Positions 33,618 to 42,098 of a stretch of 64,000 bases of DNA are shown here, piece after piece; position 1 is the first letter of the stretch; each line of letters begins with the position of its first letter. Origin of the DNA: Chryseobacterium lathyri (GTDB lineage Bacteria; Bacteroidota; Bacteroidia; Flavobacteriales; Weeksellaceae); NCBI RefSeq assembly GCF_003290185.1, contig NZ_QNFY01000014.1, positions 62,001 to 126,000 of the forward strand, written 5' to 3'. Under the pieces are notes generated by a model that saw only the letters and a list, made by a program, of their open reading frames with translations, did not search any database and was not told where the DNA came from. The translations under genes were made by a program, and so were the position numbers.

Positions 33618-34658
33618 ATGAGCGATGAAATTATCTATCATAAAGATTACCAGGATTGGACAGCATTTATAGCAGATAAAATAAAGTTTACCCAAACCCA
33701 GGCAGCTTTAAAGGTCAATGCAGAGTTATTAACTCTGTATTGGGAAATCGGAAATTCTATCATTGAAAAGCAAAAACAAAATGGTTGGGGGAGTAAAATT
33801 ATTGACCTTTTAGCATCAGATTTGGCTAAGAATTTTCCTGAAAGCAAAGGGTTTTCTGTTAGGAATCTCAAATATATGCGGGCTTTTGCGGAAGCATATC
33901 CGGACTTTCCAATAGTGCAAGTGCCACTTGCACAATCTGGTGGTGAACTTGTGCAAGTGCCACTTGCACAAATTACATGGTATCATCATATCAGTCTGTT
34001 AACCAAAGTGAAGGATACAGCAGAAAGAGCTTTTTATATCATAGAAACCGTCAAAAATGAATGGAGCCGAAATGTGATGCTGCTACAAATTCAGAGTAAT
34101 TTATATGGAAGAATAGGGAAGGCAATCCATAATTTTGAACAAACTTTACCGGAATATCAGTCCGATTTAGCCAAAAGTATTTTTAAGGATCCCTATCATT
34201 TTGATTTCTTAATGCTTTCTGAAAAAGTAAAAGAACTTGAAATAGAAAAGCTTCTGACTCATAAAATTACTGACTTTTTATTGGAACTGGGAAAAGGTTT
34301 TGCCTTTGTAGGCAGGCAGTATCCGGTTGAAGTTGATAATACAGACTACAAAATAGATTTACTTTTTTACCATACGGTGTTACACGCTTATGTTGTTATT
34401 GAGCTCAAGGCAGGAGAGTTTTTACCCGAATATATCTCAAAGCTGAATTTTTACATCAGTGCCATAGATGATAAGCTTAAAACCCCAGCCGATGAACCTA
34501 CGATCGGATTATTACTCTGTGCATCAAAAAGCAATGTTAAAGTAGAATACGCCATGCGGGGTATGGATAAACCACTAGGAGTTGCCACCTACCAATTGGA
34601 GCAATTGGTAAAAGATAATATTGAGCAGCTTGACAAAAACGGTGACGAAGAACAATAA
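33618..34658 (+). CDS. YhcG-like PDDEXK nuclease domain protein (DUF1016)
   Basis: A 346-residue protein of the YhcG family. The N-terminal helical DUF1016 part has LYWEIGNSIIEKQKQNGWGS and LAKNFPESKGFSVRNLKYMR. The C-terminal PDDEXK nuclease fold shows the core FVGRQYPVEVDNTDYKIDLL, then the acidic-Lys motif VIELKAGEF. YhcG proteins are often linked to restriction or toxin-like functions; no partner gene lies next to it. Between the two parts the coding sequence holds two palindromic 19-mers encoding repeated VQVPLAQ peptides, an insertion typical of a variable linker. Confidence 0.85.
   Translation: MSDEIIYHKDYQDWTAFIADKIKFTQTQAALKVNAELLTLYWEIGNSIIEKQKQNGWGSKIIDLLASDLAKNFPESKGFSVRNLKYMRAFAEAYPDFPIVQVPLAQSGGELVQVPLAQITWYHHISLLTKVKDTAERAFYIIETVKNEWSRNVMLLQIQSNLYGRIGKAIHNFEQTLPEYQSDLAKSIFKDPYHFDFLMLSEKVKELEIEKLLTHKITDFLLELGKGFAFVGRQYPVEVDNTDYKIDLLFYHTVLHAYVVIELKAGEFLPEYISKLNFYISAIDDKLKTPADEPTIGLLLCASKSNVKVEYAMRGMDKPLGVATYQLEQLVKDNIEQLDKNGDEEQ
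33915..33969. repeat. Two palindromes inside the YhcG-like gene
   Basis: GTGCAAGTGCCACTTGCAC occurs at 33915-33933 and 33951-33969, 36 bp apart (a whole number of codons). Each is a perfect 9+1+9 palindrome and encodes the same VQVPLAQ peptide. Confidence 0.85.
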
Positions 34659-34766
34659 AGATTAAAGACTTCTCATAGAAAACTTTTAAAAGCGGATTGA
34701 TAAGATTTTTTTTCTTTTTGATTAAATACATCTACAACTGTGTAAATTAACTATTGGTTATCTTTT

Positions 34767-34800
34767 AACCCGCGTAAACATATCCATATTTTCTTTTAGC
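34767..34800 (+). repeat. Degenerate outlying copy of the 35.9-36.3 kb repeat
   Basis: AACCCGCGTAAACATATCCA followed by TATTTTCTTTTAGC resembles the AACCTGCGTAAA..TTTACCCA-TGTTTTCTTTT unit found downstream. It lies in the 250-bp gap after the YhcG-like gene, where I see no gene. Confidence 0.45.
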
Positions 34801-34910
34801 CCTCTTAAAAAGATTAATGTAGATAAATTGTAGGATGCACACACAAGTTGTCAGCATGCTTAGCAATCGTTTTGGAGATTATCTAATTTTTTATCAAAAC
34901 CAGAGTTCCA

Positions 34911-35030
34911 TCACCAATTAATGGATCTATTCACTCCCCAAGTTCCTACTTTTATATACTTAGAAATAAAAATCAGAATTAAGATAATTACTACTATTAT
35001 TGCAAAAATATAAAGCTTATTTTTTTTCAT
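34911..35030 (-). CDS. Tiny single-pass membrane peptide
   Basis: ATG at 35030 to TGA at 34913-34911, 39 codons: a basic start (MKKNKLY), one strong membrane helix (IFAIIVVIILILIFI) and a short outer tail (KYIKVGTWGVNRSINW). It starts 16 bp after the stop of the next gene upstream on the same strand. It could be a real small protein, a toxin-like peptide or the broken start of a longer membrane protein; reading on in the other frames gives no obvious continuation. Confidence 0.4.
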   Translation of the reverse strand: MKKNKLYIFAIIVVIILILIFISKYIKVGTWGVNRSINW

Positions 35031-35046
35031 CTTTTTTGAGATTACC

Positions 35047-35319
35047 TTATTTTTGGTAATCTAATAGTAAACTTATACACAATTCTTTCGATTCCGTATT
35101 TTCTCTATGCCAAATCACATCAGTGACGACCAAATAATCTTTCAGTTCTTTAAGTTCTTCATGGGGAAAGAAATCTTCCGTAAATAATTTTTCACCGATT
35201 CTTGGAAGAAATGGGTAATTCCAATTCACGGGTTTTCTAAAATAATCAATACATAGAAGTACAATCATAGATTTAATTTTATCGGTTTTGGGATTTTTGT
35301 ATCTATTATAACCGTCCAA
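35047..35319 (-). CDS. Hypothetical protein, uncertain start
   Basis: A frame of 90 codons from TTG 35319; the first ATG is at 35268-35270 and would give about 73 residues. Sequence such as LLCIDYFRKPVNWNYPFLPR and VVTDVIWHRENTESKELCIS looks like a small soluble alpha/beta protein. No family recognised. The frame ends just before the tiny membrane-peptide gene, suggesting a two-gene unit. Confidence 0.45.
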   Translation of the reverse strand: MDGYNRYKNPKTDKIKSMIVLLCIDYFRKPVNWNYPFLPRIGEKLFTEDFFPHEELKELKDYLVVTDVIWHRENTESKELCISLLLDYQK

Positions 35320-35455
35320 AAGGTTTTGAGTTTAGACTGGTTTCGGACTACAAAGTTTCAAGTTTTTACACCAGTTAATAGCTTGAATGCGTTTCAGTAA
35401 AATCAAATATATTTACTGTTTAGAAGTATCATCAGAAATGCAAACAACATAACAG

Positions 35456-35818
35456 TTATACATGGAAGTGTCCTTCATTCCCGGCAATTATAAGAACTTC
35501 CTGCGTATGAACCGTCAGTAGTTGTATAAAGCGATTTTCAGCAGTCTCAACCAGAGTACCGTTTTCAAGATAGCCAAATTTATGCTCACCTTCCCTGCCA
35601 AATACGTACACGTACTGTTTTGCTGTATCAAAATAATCATTTGAAATGCGTGGCTCAATGCTAACAGCTATGTTAAAGATAAAGCCCTTTGCCTCTTGGG
35701 TATCCACATTAGAGATCTGAATATCATCAGGTGCAGAGACAATCAATACCTTGATCTTATATTCAATGCCCTCTACGATATCTGTGTATTCAAATGATTT
35801 GTTGGTAAATTCAGCCAT
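35456..35818 (-). CDS. Hypothetical protein
   Basis: A 120-residue soluble, beta-rich protein from ATG 35818 (MAEFTNKSFEYTDIVEGIEY). It contains KIKVLIVSAPDDIQISNVDT, YVYVFGREGEHKFGYLENG and ends in IIAGNEGHFHV. The frame is open further upstream but the earlier Met adds a stretch within the AT-rich leader. No family recognised and no neighbour in the same operon. Confidence 0.55.
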   Translation of the reverse strand: MAEFTNKSFEYTDIVEGIEYKIKVLIVSAPDDIQISNVDTQEAKGFIFNIAVSIEPRISNDYFDTAKQYVYVFGREGEHKFGYLENGTLVETAENRFIQLLTVHTQEVLIIAGNEGHFHV

Positions 35819-35918
35819 AATATTTTTATTTAAATCTAAAATACAACTAATTTCCAAAATATCTCTCTTGCAGGGATTAATTACTTACTTAGGGTAAAAT
35901 ATACTTATTGATGAAGTT

Positions 35919-36286
35919 AACATGCGTAAAAAATGCCCATGTTTTCTTTTCACCTGAGTAATTTTTACCCAGCTTATTATAAGACATGCATAAAAAAGTA
36001 TCAGGTACATTGTGATCTTAAATAATTACGATTAAAGCTGAACCTGTGTAAAATTTACCCATGTTTTCTTTTAACCTGCGTAAATTTTACCCACCTTATT
36101 GTAGCGCCTGCGCAAAATAGTATCAGGTACATGTCTGATCTTAAATAATTACAGGCAAAAATTGGAACCTGCGTAATAATTACCCATGTTTTATTCTAAC
36201 CTGAGTAAATTTTACCCACCCTATTACAGAACCTGTGTAAAAATGTATCAGGTCATCTACTTACCCTGAGTAAAATGGATACAGGT
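35919..36286 (+). repeat. Three tandem units of about 123 bp built from 21-24 bp sub-repeats
   Basis: Units start at 35919, 36041 and 36166 (periods 122 and 125). Each holds three related sub-repeats: two of the form AACCTGNGTAAA...TTTACCCA (for example at 36041, 36073, 36166 and 36198) and one ending in GTATCAGGT (35981, 36105, 36230, and 36263 as a variant). The sub-repeats are partly palindromic (ACCTG...CAGGT; GGGTAAA with TTTACCC). The third unit lacks the tail. Position 560 bp before the mobC-like gene suggests oriT or a centromere for ParA. Confidence 0.75.
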
Positions 36287-36433
36287 TCGTGTATTCTCCG
36301 CACTTCGATTTTTGCATATTTTTTCTTTCAACAGCAAAAACCATATAAATAAAATCAAATTGCTGGTTATTAGTGTTTTATAATTTGATGTAAGTGCCTT
36401 TTCAGAGTTTTGAAAAAGTGGGCGACTTTACAG

Positions 36434-36502
36434 AGGCAAGATGTGTCTTTGTATATACAAACTTTTCAAGTTGTATCTCCAAAGACGATCTTGCCTTTTT
36501 TT
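36434..36502. other. Long imperfect hairpin followed by T-run
   Basis: A left arm beginning AGGCAAGAT (36434) and ending ATACAA (36460) pairs with TTGTAT (36471-36476) through ATCTTGCCT (36488-36496), around a loop of about 10 bases and with a few mismatches, followed by TTTTTT. It could be a rho-independent terminator or the inverted repeat next to a relaxase nick site. Confidence 0.6.
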
Positions 36503-36560
36503 GCAAAAAGGAGAAAAAACAGCGGAACTTGTTTTTTTGTTTTGGGGAATATTAGGAACA

Positions 36561-36644
36561 ATATTCCAGATTAGCCCAGTATATTCTTTTTTAATCTTCA
36601 CATATTCCAGATAAGCCCAGCACGTTCTTATTTAGCCCACGCCC
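36561..36644 (+). repeat. Direct repeats upstream of the mobC-like gene
   Basis: ATATTCCAGATTAGCCCAG (from 36561) and ATATTCCAGATAAGCCCAG (from 36602) are 41 bp apart and each continues into a TTCTT; a third partial TTTAGCCCA starts at 36631. With the hairpin before them they make this interval a candidate oriT. From 36645 to 36844 I see no gene. Confidence 0.6.
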
Positions 36645-36844
36645 TATGAATACTATTGTTTTCACGATTTTTATGCCCCAATTTTGCAGAAGAAATTTTA
36701 ATCAGAAAGCAAAATGAAAACACAGATTTATTTTTCTGTTATTTATCAGAGAGGAAATATTAACCCTTACTTGCCAAGAAGCGCAGAGCTGTTTAAATCG
36801 GATAAAGCTTCACTAAAGTTATTTTACCATAGGATAAATTGAAA

Positions 36845-37201
36845 ATGGAAAGAGGAAAAGAAGACTTGATTATTATAAGAATTCAAAAATCCAGAAAAGA
36901 CAACTGGAAGAAAATCTGCTCAGAAAAGCAAATCTCCCTGACGAGTTTAATTATACATTCGGTAGAAAACAGGATTTTGGATGATGAGAGGCGGAAAGTT
37001 TTGAATTTCATTGAAGAGCAGGACAACATTTTTGTAAAGATAGAAACGAACATCAATCAGGTAGCCCGGTATGTCAATACAATGAAAGCCATAACCTCTT
37101 CTGATGTAGACTATTTCAACAGGCAGTTAAGTCAAATTATTGAGTTAAAAAAAGAACAGAATAGCATTTTTAAAAAGATCTATTCCATGATTGGAAAATA
37201 A
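36845..37201 (+). CDS. mobC: MobC-like relaxosome accessory protein
   Basis: A 118-residue DNA-binding accessory protein from ATG 36845 (MERGKEDLIIIRIQKSRKDN). The start is ribbon-helix-helix-like (DLIIIRIQKSRKDNWKKICS, then SLTSLIIHSVENRIL), and the C-terminal half is the MobC-type helix pair (VKIETNINQVARYVNTMKAI). These proteins bind the origin of transfer and help the relaxase nick. The relaxase gene follows, but only after an unrelated surface-protein gene. The noncoding repeats upstream are its most likely binding site. Confidence 0.72.
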   Translation: MERGKEDLIIIRIQKSRKDNWKKICSEKQISLTSLIIHSVENRILDDERRKVLNFIEEQDNIFVKIETNINQVARYVNTMKAITSSDVDYFNRQLSQIIELKKEQNSIFKKIYSMIGK

Positions 37202-37223
37202 AACAAACAGCAAATTTAATGAT

Positions 37224-38477
37224 ATGCAGAAATTAATATGCAGTCTCGCAGGATTATTTTTCCTTCTTGCAGCTGGAAATATTCAGGGTCAGGTCGGTGT
37301 CAATACCACCAGCCCCGCAGTAACCCTTGATGTTATCGGTAATACGGATAAAAGCAAAGCATTGGATGGCATTATTGCTCCGAGAGTGAAAGGAAGCGAG
37401 TTGGCTTCCTATACGTACACAACTTTGCAAAAAGGGGCATTGGTCTATGTGACCGAAGCAGCACCGGTACTTTCCGGTCAGGTTGTCCATATCAAAAGTC
37501 CTAATGCCTATTACTATTTCGACGGTTCGGTATGGGAGCCGCTTTATGGGAGCTTATATGATGTAGTTGAAAGAGGAAACTTTGCCCCGAGATATATTTC
37601 GTTTACGGGAAGCTCCATCACAAAGCAAGGTACAACAGATGCTGCCTTAGGAATGAATCCGCAGACCTATTCGTTGTATTTTGGAAATATGAACCAGATG
37701 CACACGGGAACGTATAATCTTTCTTACGGCTACGGAGCCCTGCAGAAGCTCTCCACTGCTTCAGGGAATGTCGCCTTTGGAAGCTACAGTTTGAATGGAG
37801 TAACAACCGGAGCATACAATACCTTTATCGGCCATATTTCGGGATATGATCTTTCCAATGCCGGAAAAATTATTACGGGAAATGTGAACGTAGGACTTGG
37901 AAATGCAACTCTGGCAAAACTGACTTCCGGATATAAGAATATAGCAATAGGCCAGTCGGCCCTGAACAGTTTGAATACCGGAAGCTATAATACCATTTTA
38001 GGTCAGTCTTCGGGGCAGTTTATTACAACGGAAAGCAAAAATGTGATGCTCGGGGCGCAGGCCGGAGGCTATATCCGGGGAGAAAACAATGTATTTATCG
38101 GAACAGGAGCCGGGCACAGCAATACGGTAAATACTGTAGAAACTGTAAACAACAGGCTGGTCATACACAGCAATGCAAGCCTGGTTCCTTCCGAAGCTAT
38201 CGGAACAGAGAACGTCGTTGATCTGAGCGCTTCCTGGACCAATGGTTTGATCATCGGTGACTTTGCTGAGCGATGGCTCAAGATCAATGGGACACTGAAT
38301 CTCAATCCTACCTATCATATGGTACCGCAACCTGATACTTCTCATACCCTGAAAGTCGTTGCAAGACCGGACGGAAAACTGGGATTAATTAACGATAATG
38401 TGGCGGTCTTCATATCCATTCTTGAGACAGCAACCCCGGCACAAAAAATACAGATCAAACAAATTTTAGGCATATAA
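37224..38477 (+). CDS. Secreted YadA-head-like surface protein
   Basis: A 417-residue exported protein from ATG 37224, which begins a signal peptide (MQKLICSLAGLFFLLAAGNI) and a mature start QVGVNTTSPAVTLDV typical of Bacteroidota surface proteins. Residues about 160-310 are 14-16 residue repeats of the form G..N.AIG..AL..L.TG.YN, as in the left-handed beta-roll of YadA-type adhesin heads. The C-terminal LINDNVAVFISILETATPAQ looks like a small helical end. It lies between mobC and the relaxase with only 22 and 61-bp gaps, so it is likely cargo or a mating-contact adhesin. Confidence 0.75.
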   Translation: MQKLICSLAGLFFLLAAGNIQGQVGVNTTSPAVTLDVIGNTDKSKALDGIIAPRVKGSELASYTYTTLQKGALVYVTEAAPVLSGQVVHIKSPNAYYYFDGSVWEPLYGSLYDVVERGNFAPRYISFTGSSITKQGTTDAALGMNPQTYSLYFGNMNQMHTGTYNLSYGYGALQKLSTASGNVAFGSYSLNGVTTGAYNTFIGHISGYDLSNAGKIITGNVNVGLGNATLAKLTSGYKNIAIGQSALNSLNTGSYNTILGQSSGQFITTESKNVMLGAQAGGYIRGENNVFIGTGAGHSNTVNTVETVNNRLVIHSNASLVPSEAIGTENVVDLSASWTNGLIIGDFAERWLKINGTLNLNPTYHMVPQPDTSHTLKVVARPDGKLGLINDNVAVFISILETATPAQKIQIKQILGI

Positions 38478-38538
38478 AATAAGAGGAACAAACCTTAAAG
38501 TATAATCCGTAAGTAGGCGGTTAATATTACCATAAAAA

Positions 38539-40026
38539 TTGATCATAAAAATTATGGAACCAGCGGGTTCCAACTTTCCCGGAGTACAGTATAATGATAA
38601 AAAGGTAGAGAAGGGGAGTGGAGAACTGATGCTGATGAAAAATTTTCCTTCCATCGTTAATGAAAACAGCAGTCAGCAGGAGGTACGGGAATATTTAAGA
38701 TCCATCTCAAATATTGAAAGGGTAAAAAAGCCTCAGTTCCACGCCGTCGTTTCCACGAAGTTCCGGGAGCATACCAAAGAAGAGCTTACCAGCATCGCAG
38801 AAAACTTTATGGATGAACTGGGGTATGGAAAGCAGCCTTTTATTGTGGTGTTCCACAATGATACGGAAAATAACCACACACACATTGTTTCTACCCGTGT
38901 TAGTAAACAGACCGGAAAGAAAATAGGTGACAGCTACGAAAGGCTTAAAGCACAGCAGGCATTAAGCCGTACCATGGAAAAGCTGTATGGATTAAGTACA
39001 CAGGAGCAAATAGAAAAATTACTGGGTTACCGATACAGCTCTCTTAAGCAACTGGAACTGCTATTAGAAAGAAACGGATTCCGGCTTTCTCCCAATAGGA
39101 ATGATGAGAATATTCTGGATATACTAAAAAACGGAGCCTGGGAAAAAAGAATTAACGCTGCCGAGCTCAATTTCAGCAGTCAAAAAAAAGATTCCAGGGC
39201 ATGGCAGTTAAAAGCGATTCTCTTAAAATACAAAGAACTGAACTCTTGCAAGGTATTCAGGATTGAAGACCACAGGGCTCAGGAAGGTGTATTACCAGAA
39301 GAAAAGCACAACGAGAACTGGAAGCCGAAAATTGAATTTGAGAGTGAGCTTCAGAAAAAATTGAGGGATGTTTTCGGGATTGATGTTGTATTCCATACTT
39401 CTGACAAAGTAAAAACTGCTGTAGAACTCAAACCTTTTGGATATACGTTAATTGACCATAAGACGGGATCAGTATATAAAGGAAGTGAAATCATGAAAAT
39501 GAACGAGCTGTTTGAATTCACTTCCGACACCATAGACAAAAGGCTTTTTGAAAGCTTAAAGGATTACAATATAGCAGATGAGGCTGCTAAACAAGTCCTA
39601 TTAGAGCATTTGAAACGCCAGAATCCAGACCATATACCAAAAGATTTTATGCTTTTTGAAACTAAAAAAAGAAAAAATAAAGAAATATTTGGCTCAGTGA
39701 GGAGTGAGGTAAAACAATATCTCAGAACACAGAACGCAAAAGATGTTCACATTATAAAGTCCGAAGACGGTAAATTTTATGCGATACACTCAAAACTACA
39801 CTATGTAGGAGAGCTGGAACAGCTGATCGGCGAAAAAGATTATCAAAGATTCCTGAATCCGGCTGAAAAAGGGCAACAGGTTTCAGAGACCCAAAATGAA
39901 ACACTTGCAAAAGAACTGAACAGAAGCATCAATGATCTGATTTTTCAATTCAGCAGATCATCAGGAGGATCAGGAAAAGACCCCGTAGAAGAGGAGCGTA
40001 AGAAAAGAAGAAAAAAGAGAAAATAG
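38539..40026 (+). CDS. mobB: Relaxase/mobilization nuclease
   Basis: A 495-residue relaxase of the MobB/MobP-like Bacteroidetes group. The TTG at 38539 restores the first beta-strand (IIKIMEPAG) that such relaxases start with; ATG 38554 would cut it off. The catalytic tyrosine is probably Y18 in GVQYN. The metal-binding histidines are H106, H113 and H115 in FHNDTENNHTHIVSTRV. A long helical C-terminal part without helicase motifs follows and ends in RKKRRKKRK. It nicks DNA at oriT and pilots the strand through the coupling ATPase. Confidence 0.88.
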   Translation: MIIKIMEPAGSNFPGVQYNDKKVEKGSGELMLMKNFPSIVNENSSQQEVREYLRSISNIERVKKPQFHAVVSTKFREHTKEELTSIAENFMDELGYGKQPFIVVFHNDTENNHTHIVSTRVSKQTGKKIGDSYERLKAQQALSRTMEKLYGLSTQEQIEKLLGYRYSSLKQLELLLERNGFRLSPNRNDENILDILKNGAWEKRINAAELNFSSQKKDSRAWQLKAILLKYKELNSCKVFRIEDHRAQEGVLPEEKHNENWKPKIEFESELQKKLRDVFGIDVVFHTSDKVKTAVELKPFGYTLIDHKTGSVYKGSEIMKMNELFEFTSDTIDKRLFESLKDYNIADEAAKQVLLEHLKRQNPDHIPKDFMLFETKKRKNKEIFGSVRSEVKQYLRTQNAKDVHIIKSEDGKFYAIHSKLHYVGELEQLIGEKDYQRFLNPAEKGQQVSETQNETLAKELNRSINDLIFQFSRSSGGSGKDPVEEERKKRRKKRK

Positions 40027-40115
40027 AGCCAATGGCTATCAGTTGATCGCCCATAAAAAAATTAACGAACACCTTTAAAACCGATAACCATTGACCAACA
40101 GCTAACAACCCAACT

Positions 40116-40769
40116 ATGATTATCACCTTTGCCACCCAAAAGGGCGGAGCGGGAAAAACCACTCTTGCCATTGCATTTGCCAATTACCTTTGTGAGGTTT
40201 CCCAAAGGAAGATCAAGGCGTATGATTTTGACTTTCAGAAATCTTTTTTCAACAAATGGAAAGAGGACGAATATTCAGAGCTGCCCAGGCTTTATGAAGT
40301 GGAACTCATTGGAGACAATGAAGAAGAGCGGCCTTTTGCAGATCTGGAAAAAATTATAGGCCTTAAGGAAAGCGAAGATATATACCTTTTTGATCTGGCA
40401 GGCACACTGGACCAGAAATACAGTGACTTACTCATTTACAGCGATTTTATCATCATCCCTTTCGAATACTCTGATGTATCGGTAAAATCGACCCTTGTAT
40501 TCAAAAACCTGCTTGGTTTACTCGAAAGTGAGGCAGAGCGGATCTTTATCCGATCCAAATATGACAAAGGCTATAAATATCTTAACCAAAAGGAGATGGA
40601 TATCGAGATCGCAAAATATGGAATCCTGATTGAAAGCCCTGTATACAAAAGGAACTGTTTGCAGACCATTAATACGAGTAAGCTTACTTACGAACAACGA
40701 TATGCCATAAAAAAGCCATTCAACGAAATCATTGAACAGATCAATGAAACATTACAAATTACCTTGTAA
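40116..40769 (+). CDS. traA: ParA family ATPase (TraA-like)
   Basis: A 217-residue deviant-Walker ATPase. The P-loop is ATQKGGAGKTT (residues 6-16), followed by AYDFDFQKS (switch I) and YLFDLAGT (Walker B). In Bacteroidetes transfer regions this first gene is called TraA. It could segregate the element or position the transfer machinery. No ParB gene follows; the next gene is a membrane protein. The three ~123-bp repeat units upstream could be its DNA partner site. Confidence 0.87.
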   Translation: MIITFATQKGGAGKTTLAIAFANYLCEVSQRKIKAYDFDFQKSFFNKWKEDEYSELPRLYEVELIGDNEEERPFADLEKIIGLKESEDIYLFDLAGTLDQKYSDLLIYSDFIIIPFEYSDVSVKSTLVFKNLLGLLESEAERIFIRSKYDKGYKYLNQKEMDIEIAKYGILIESPVYKRNCLQTINTSKLTYEQRYAIKKPFNEIIEQINETLQITL

Positions 40770-40805
40770 CACTGATTCCAAAGAAAAACAAAATAAAAAT
40801 GAAAT

Positions 40806-41342
40806 ATGATAAAGTATTCACTCATCCTATTAGCAGCTTATTTCCTGTATTATGCCGGAAATATCCTGTACGACCTTTTCTTAAAAAAAGAAAAGATCAC
40901 TCATGTCGATCTGACTGAAGAATTTTCAATAGGCGGTTTTGCACAAGCTGATGCTGAACCTCCAAGCCGGATTGGAATTGAAGATGTTGAAAACATCAGT
41001 ACACCCAAATCCTTTTTAAAAAAGGAGCTTGATTTCCCAAAACCATCTTCTGCCAATCAGCGTCCGGATCTGGAAGAACTAAGAGAACGATTTGAATCTG
41101 AGCAGGATATTGACGATATGCCTGCACCGGTGAACGATACCAAAACAGCACCAGAAGAAGAGAGCCCATCAGATAACACAAATCATTCTCAGGATATGCC
41201 AAGCAAAGCAGAACAATATCCTAAAAAGGAAAAGGCTGAACCTAAAAAATCCCATTGGAAAGAGCTTCTGAATTTATCGGAGACCACCGTGCAGCTGGTG
41301 GCTAATTACGATGGCCAAAAGGTCTACCACTCCGTCATCTAA
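40806..41342 (+). CDS. Membrane-anchored acidic hypothetical transfer protein
   Basis: A 178-residue protein: one membrane helix at the start (YSLILLAAYFLYYAGNILYD), then a long Glu/Asp/Pro-rich disordered region and a C-terminal LLNLSETTVQLVANYDGQKV patch. It lies between ParA and TraE, where TraC/TraD-type small proteins are found in this family. Function unknown. Confidence 0.65.
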   Translation: MIKYSLILLAAYFLYYAGNILYDLFLKKEKITHVDLTEEFSIGGFAQADAEPPSRIGIEDVENISTPKSFLKKELDFPKPSSANQRPDLEELRERFESEQDIDDMPAPVNDTKTAPEEESPSDNTNHSQDMPSKAEQYPKKEKAEPKKSHWKELLNLSETTVQLVANYDGQKVYHSVI

Positions 41343-41459
41343 GCAGTAAGAAACCCTTCAAATTGACCAAATATCATCCTATCATTTGATACGGATAGCA
41401 TACCCCTTATGCCAATTCCTAAACACAAAAATTTAATTCTAAACCAATAATTAATCATT

Positions 41460-41780
41460 ATGAACAACAATGTAAAACGCCATGTGGCAGTAAAAAAGAT
41501 ATTGACTGCCTGTATGATTCTCCTTGCTGTCACGCCTGTATTTGCCCAGGGCGGAGCAACAGCCATCTCTAATGCAGCCAATGACATTAAAGACTACTGG
41601 GATCCCATCAAACTGATCCTGAAAGCCGTGGGTGGATTGGTCGGCTTTATCGGAGGTCTTAGAGTGTATAACAAATGGACTAACGGTGATCAGGATGTGA
41701 ACAAAGAAATCCTGGGCTATGGAGGAGCCATGATCTTTCTGATTGTCGTTCCGGAATTTGTAACCTCATTCTTTGCGTAA
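41460..41780 (+). CDS. traE: DUF4134 family transfer protein (TraE)
   Basis: A 106-residue membrane protein of DUF4134, the TraE of Bacteroidetes elements. A signal-like first helix (ILTACMILLAVTPVFAQ) is followed by the conserved GGATAISNAANDIKDYWDPI, GGLVGFIGGLRVYNKWTNGD and a last helix (GAMIFLIVVPEFV). It is VirB2-like in layout, that is, a candidate pilus or channel subunit. TraF follows after 3 bp. Confidence 0.88.
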   Translation: MNNNVKRHVAVKKILTACMILLAVTPVFAQGGATAISNAANDIKDYWDPIKLILKAVGGLVGFIGGLRVYNKWTNGDQDVNKEILGYGGAMIFLIVVPEFVTSFFA

Positions 41781-41783
41781 GGT

Positions 41784-42098
41784 ATGGGATTCTACCTCTA
41801 CAAGGGGCTCAAAAAGCCTCTTGTATTCTTCGGACTCAAAGGAAAATATATTTTCTATGCAGTGGGTGTTATTGGAGCCGGAGTCGTAGCCGCACTCATA
41901 TTATCCAGGTTTGGATTACTGGGCTCTTTATTGGGGCTTACAGCCACCGGAGGCGGGGTCTATCTCATTTTCAAAAGGCAGGATAAACATGGCCTGTACG
42001 ATAAAACTAAAAACTTCGATCAGATTTTCATATTTCCTAAAAGGTTGGACAATAAAAAATTTTTACAGCATGGCAACAACAAAAAAGCAGACATTTAA
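41784..42098 (+). CDS. traF: DUF4133 family transfer protein (TraF)
   Basis: A 104-residue membrane protein of DUF4133, VirB3-like. FYLYKGLKKPLVFFGLKGKY opens it, two helices follow (FYAVGVIGAGVVAALILSRF, LLGLTATGGGVYLIF), and a basic tail carries DKTKNFDQIFIFPKRL. Its last 29 bases overlap the TraG start, as is usual for this VirB3-VirB4 pair. Confidence 0.88.
   Translation: MGFYLYKGLKKPLVFFGLKGKYIFYAVGVIGAGVVAALILSRFGLLGSLLGLTATGGGVYLIFKRQDKHGLYDKTKNFDQIFIFPKRLDNKKFLQHGNNKKADI

Noticed and set aside
35919..36286. Tandem repeats as a CRISPR array
   Set aside because: Units are long and internally repeated, spacers are not unique, and no cas gene is near.
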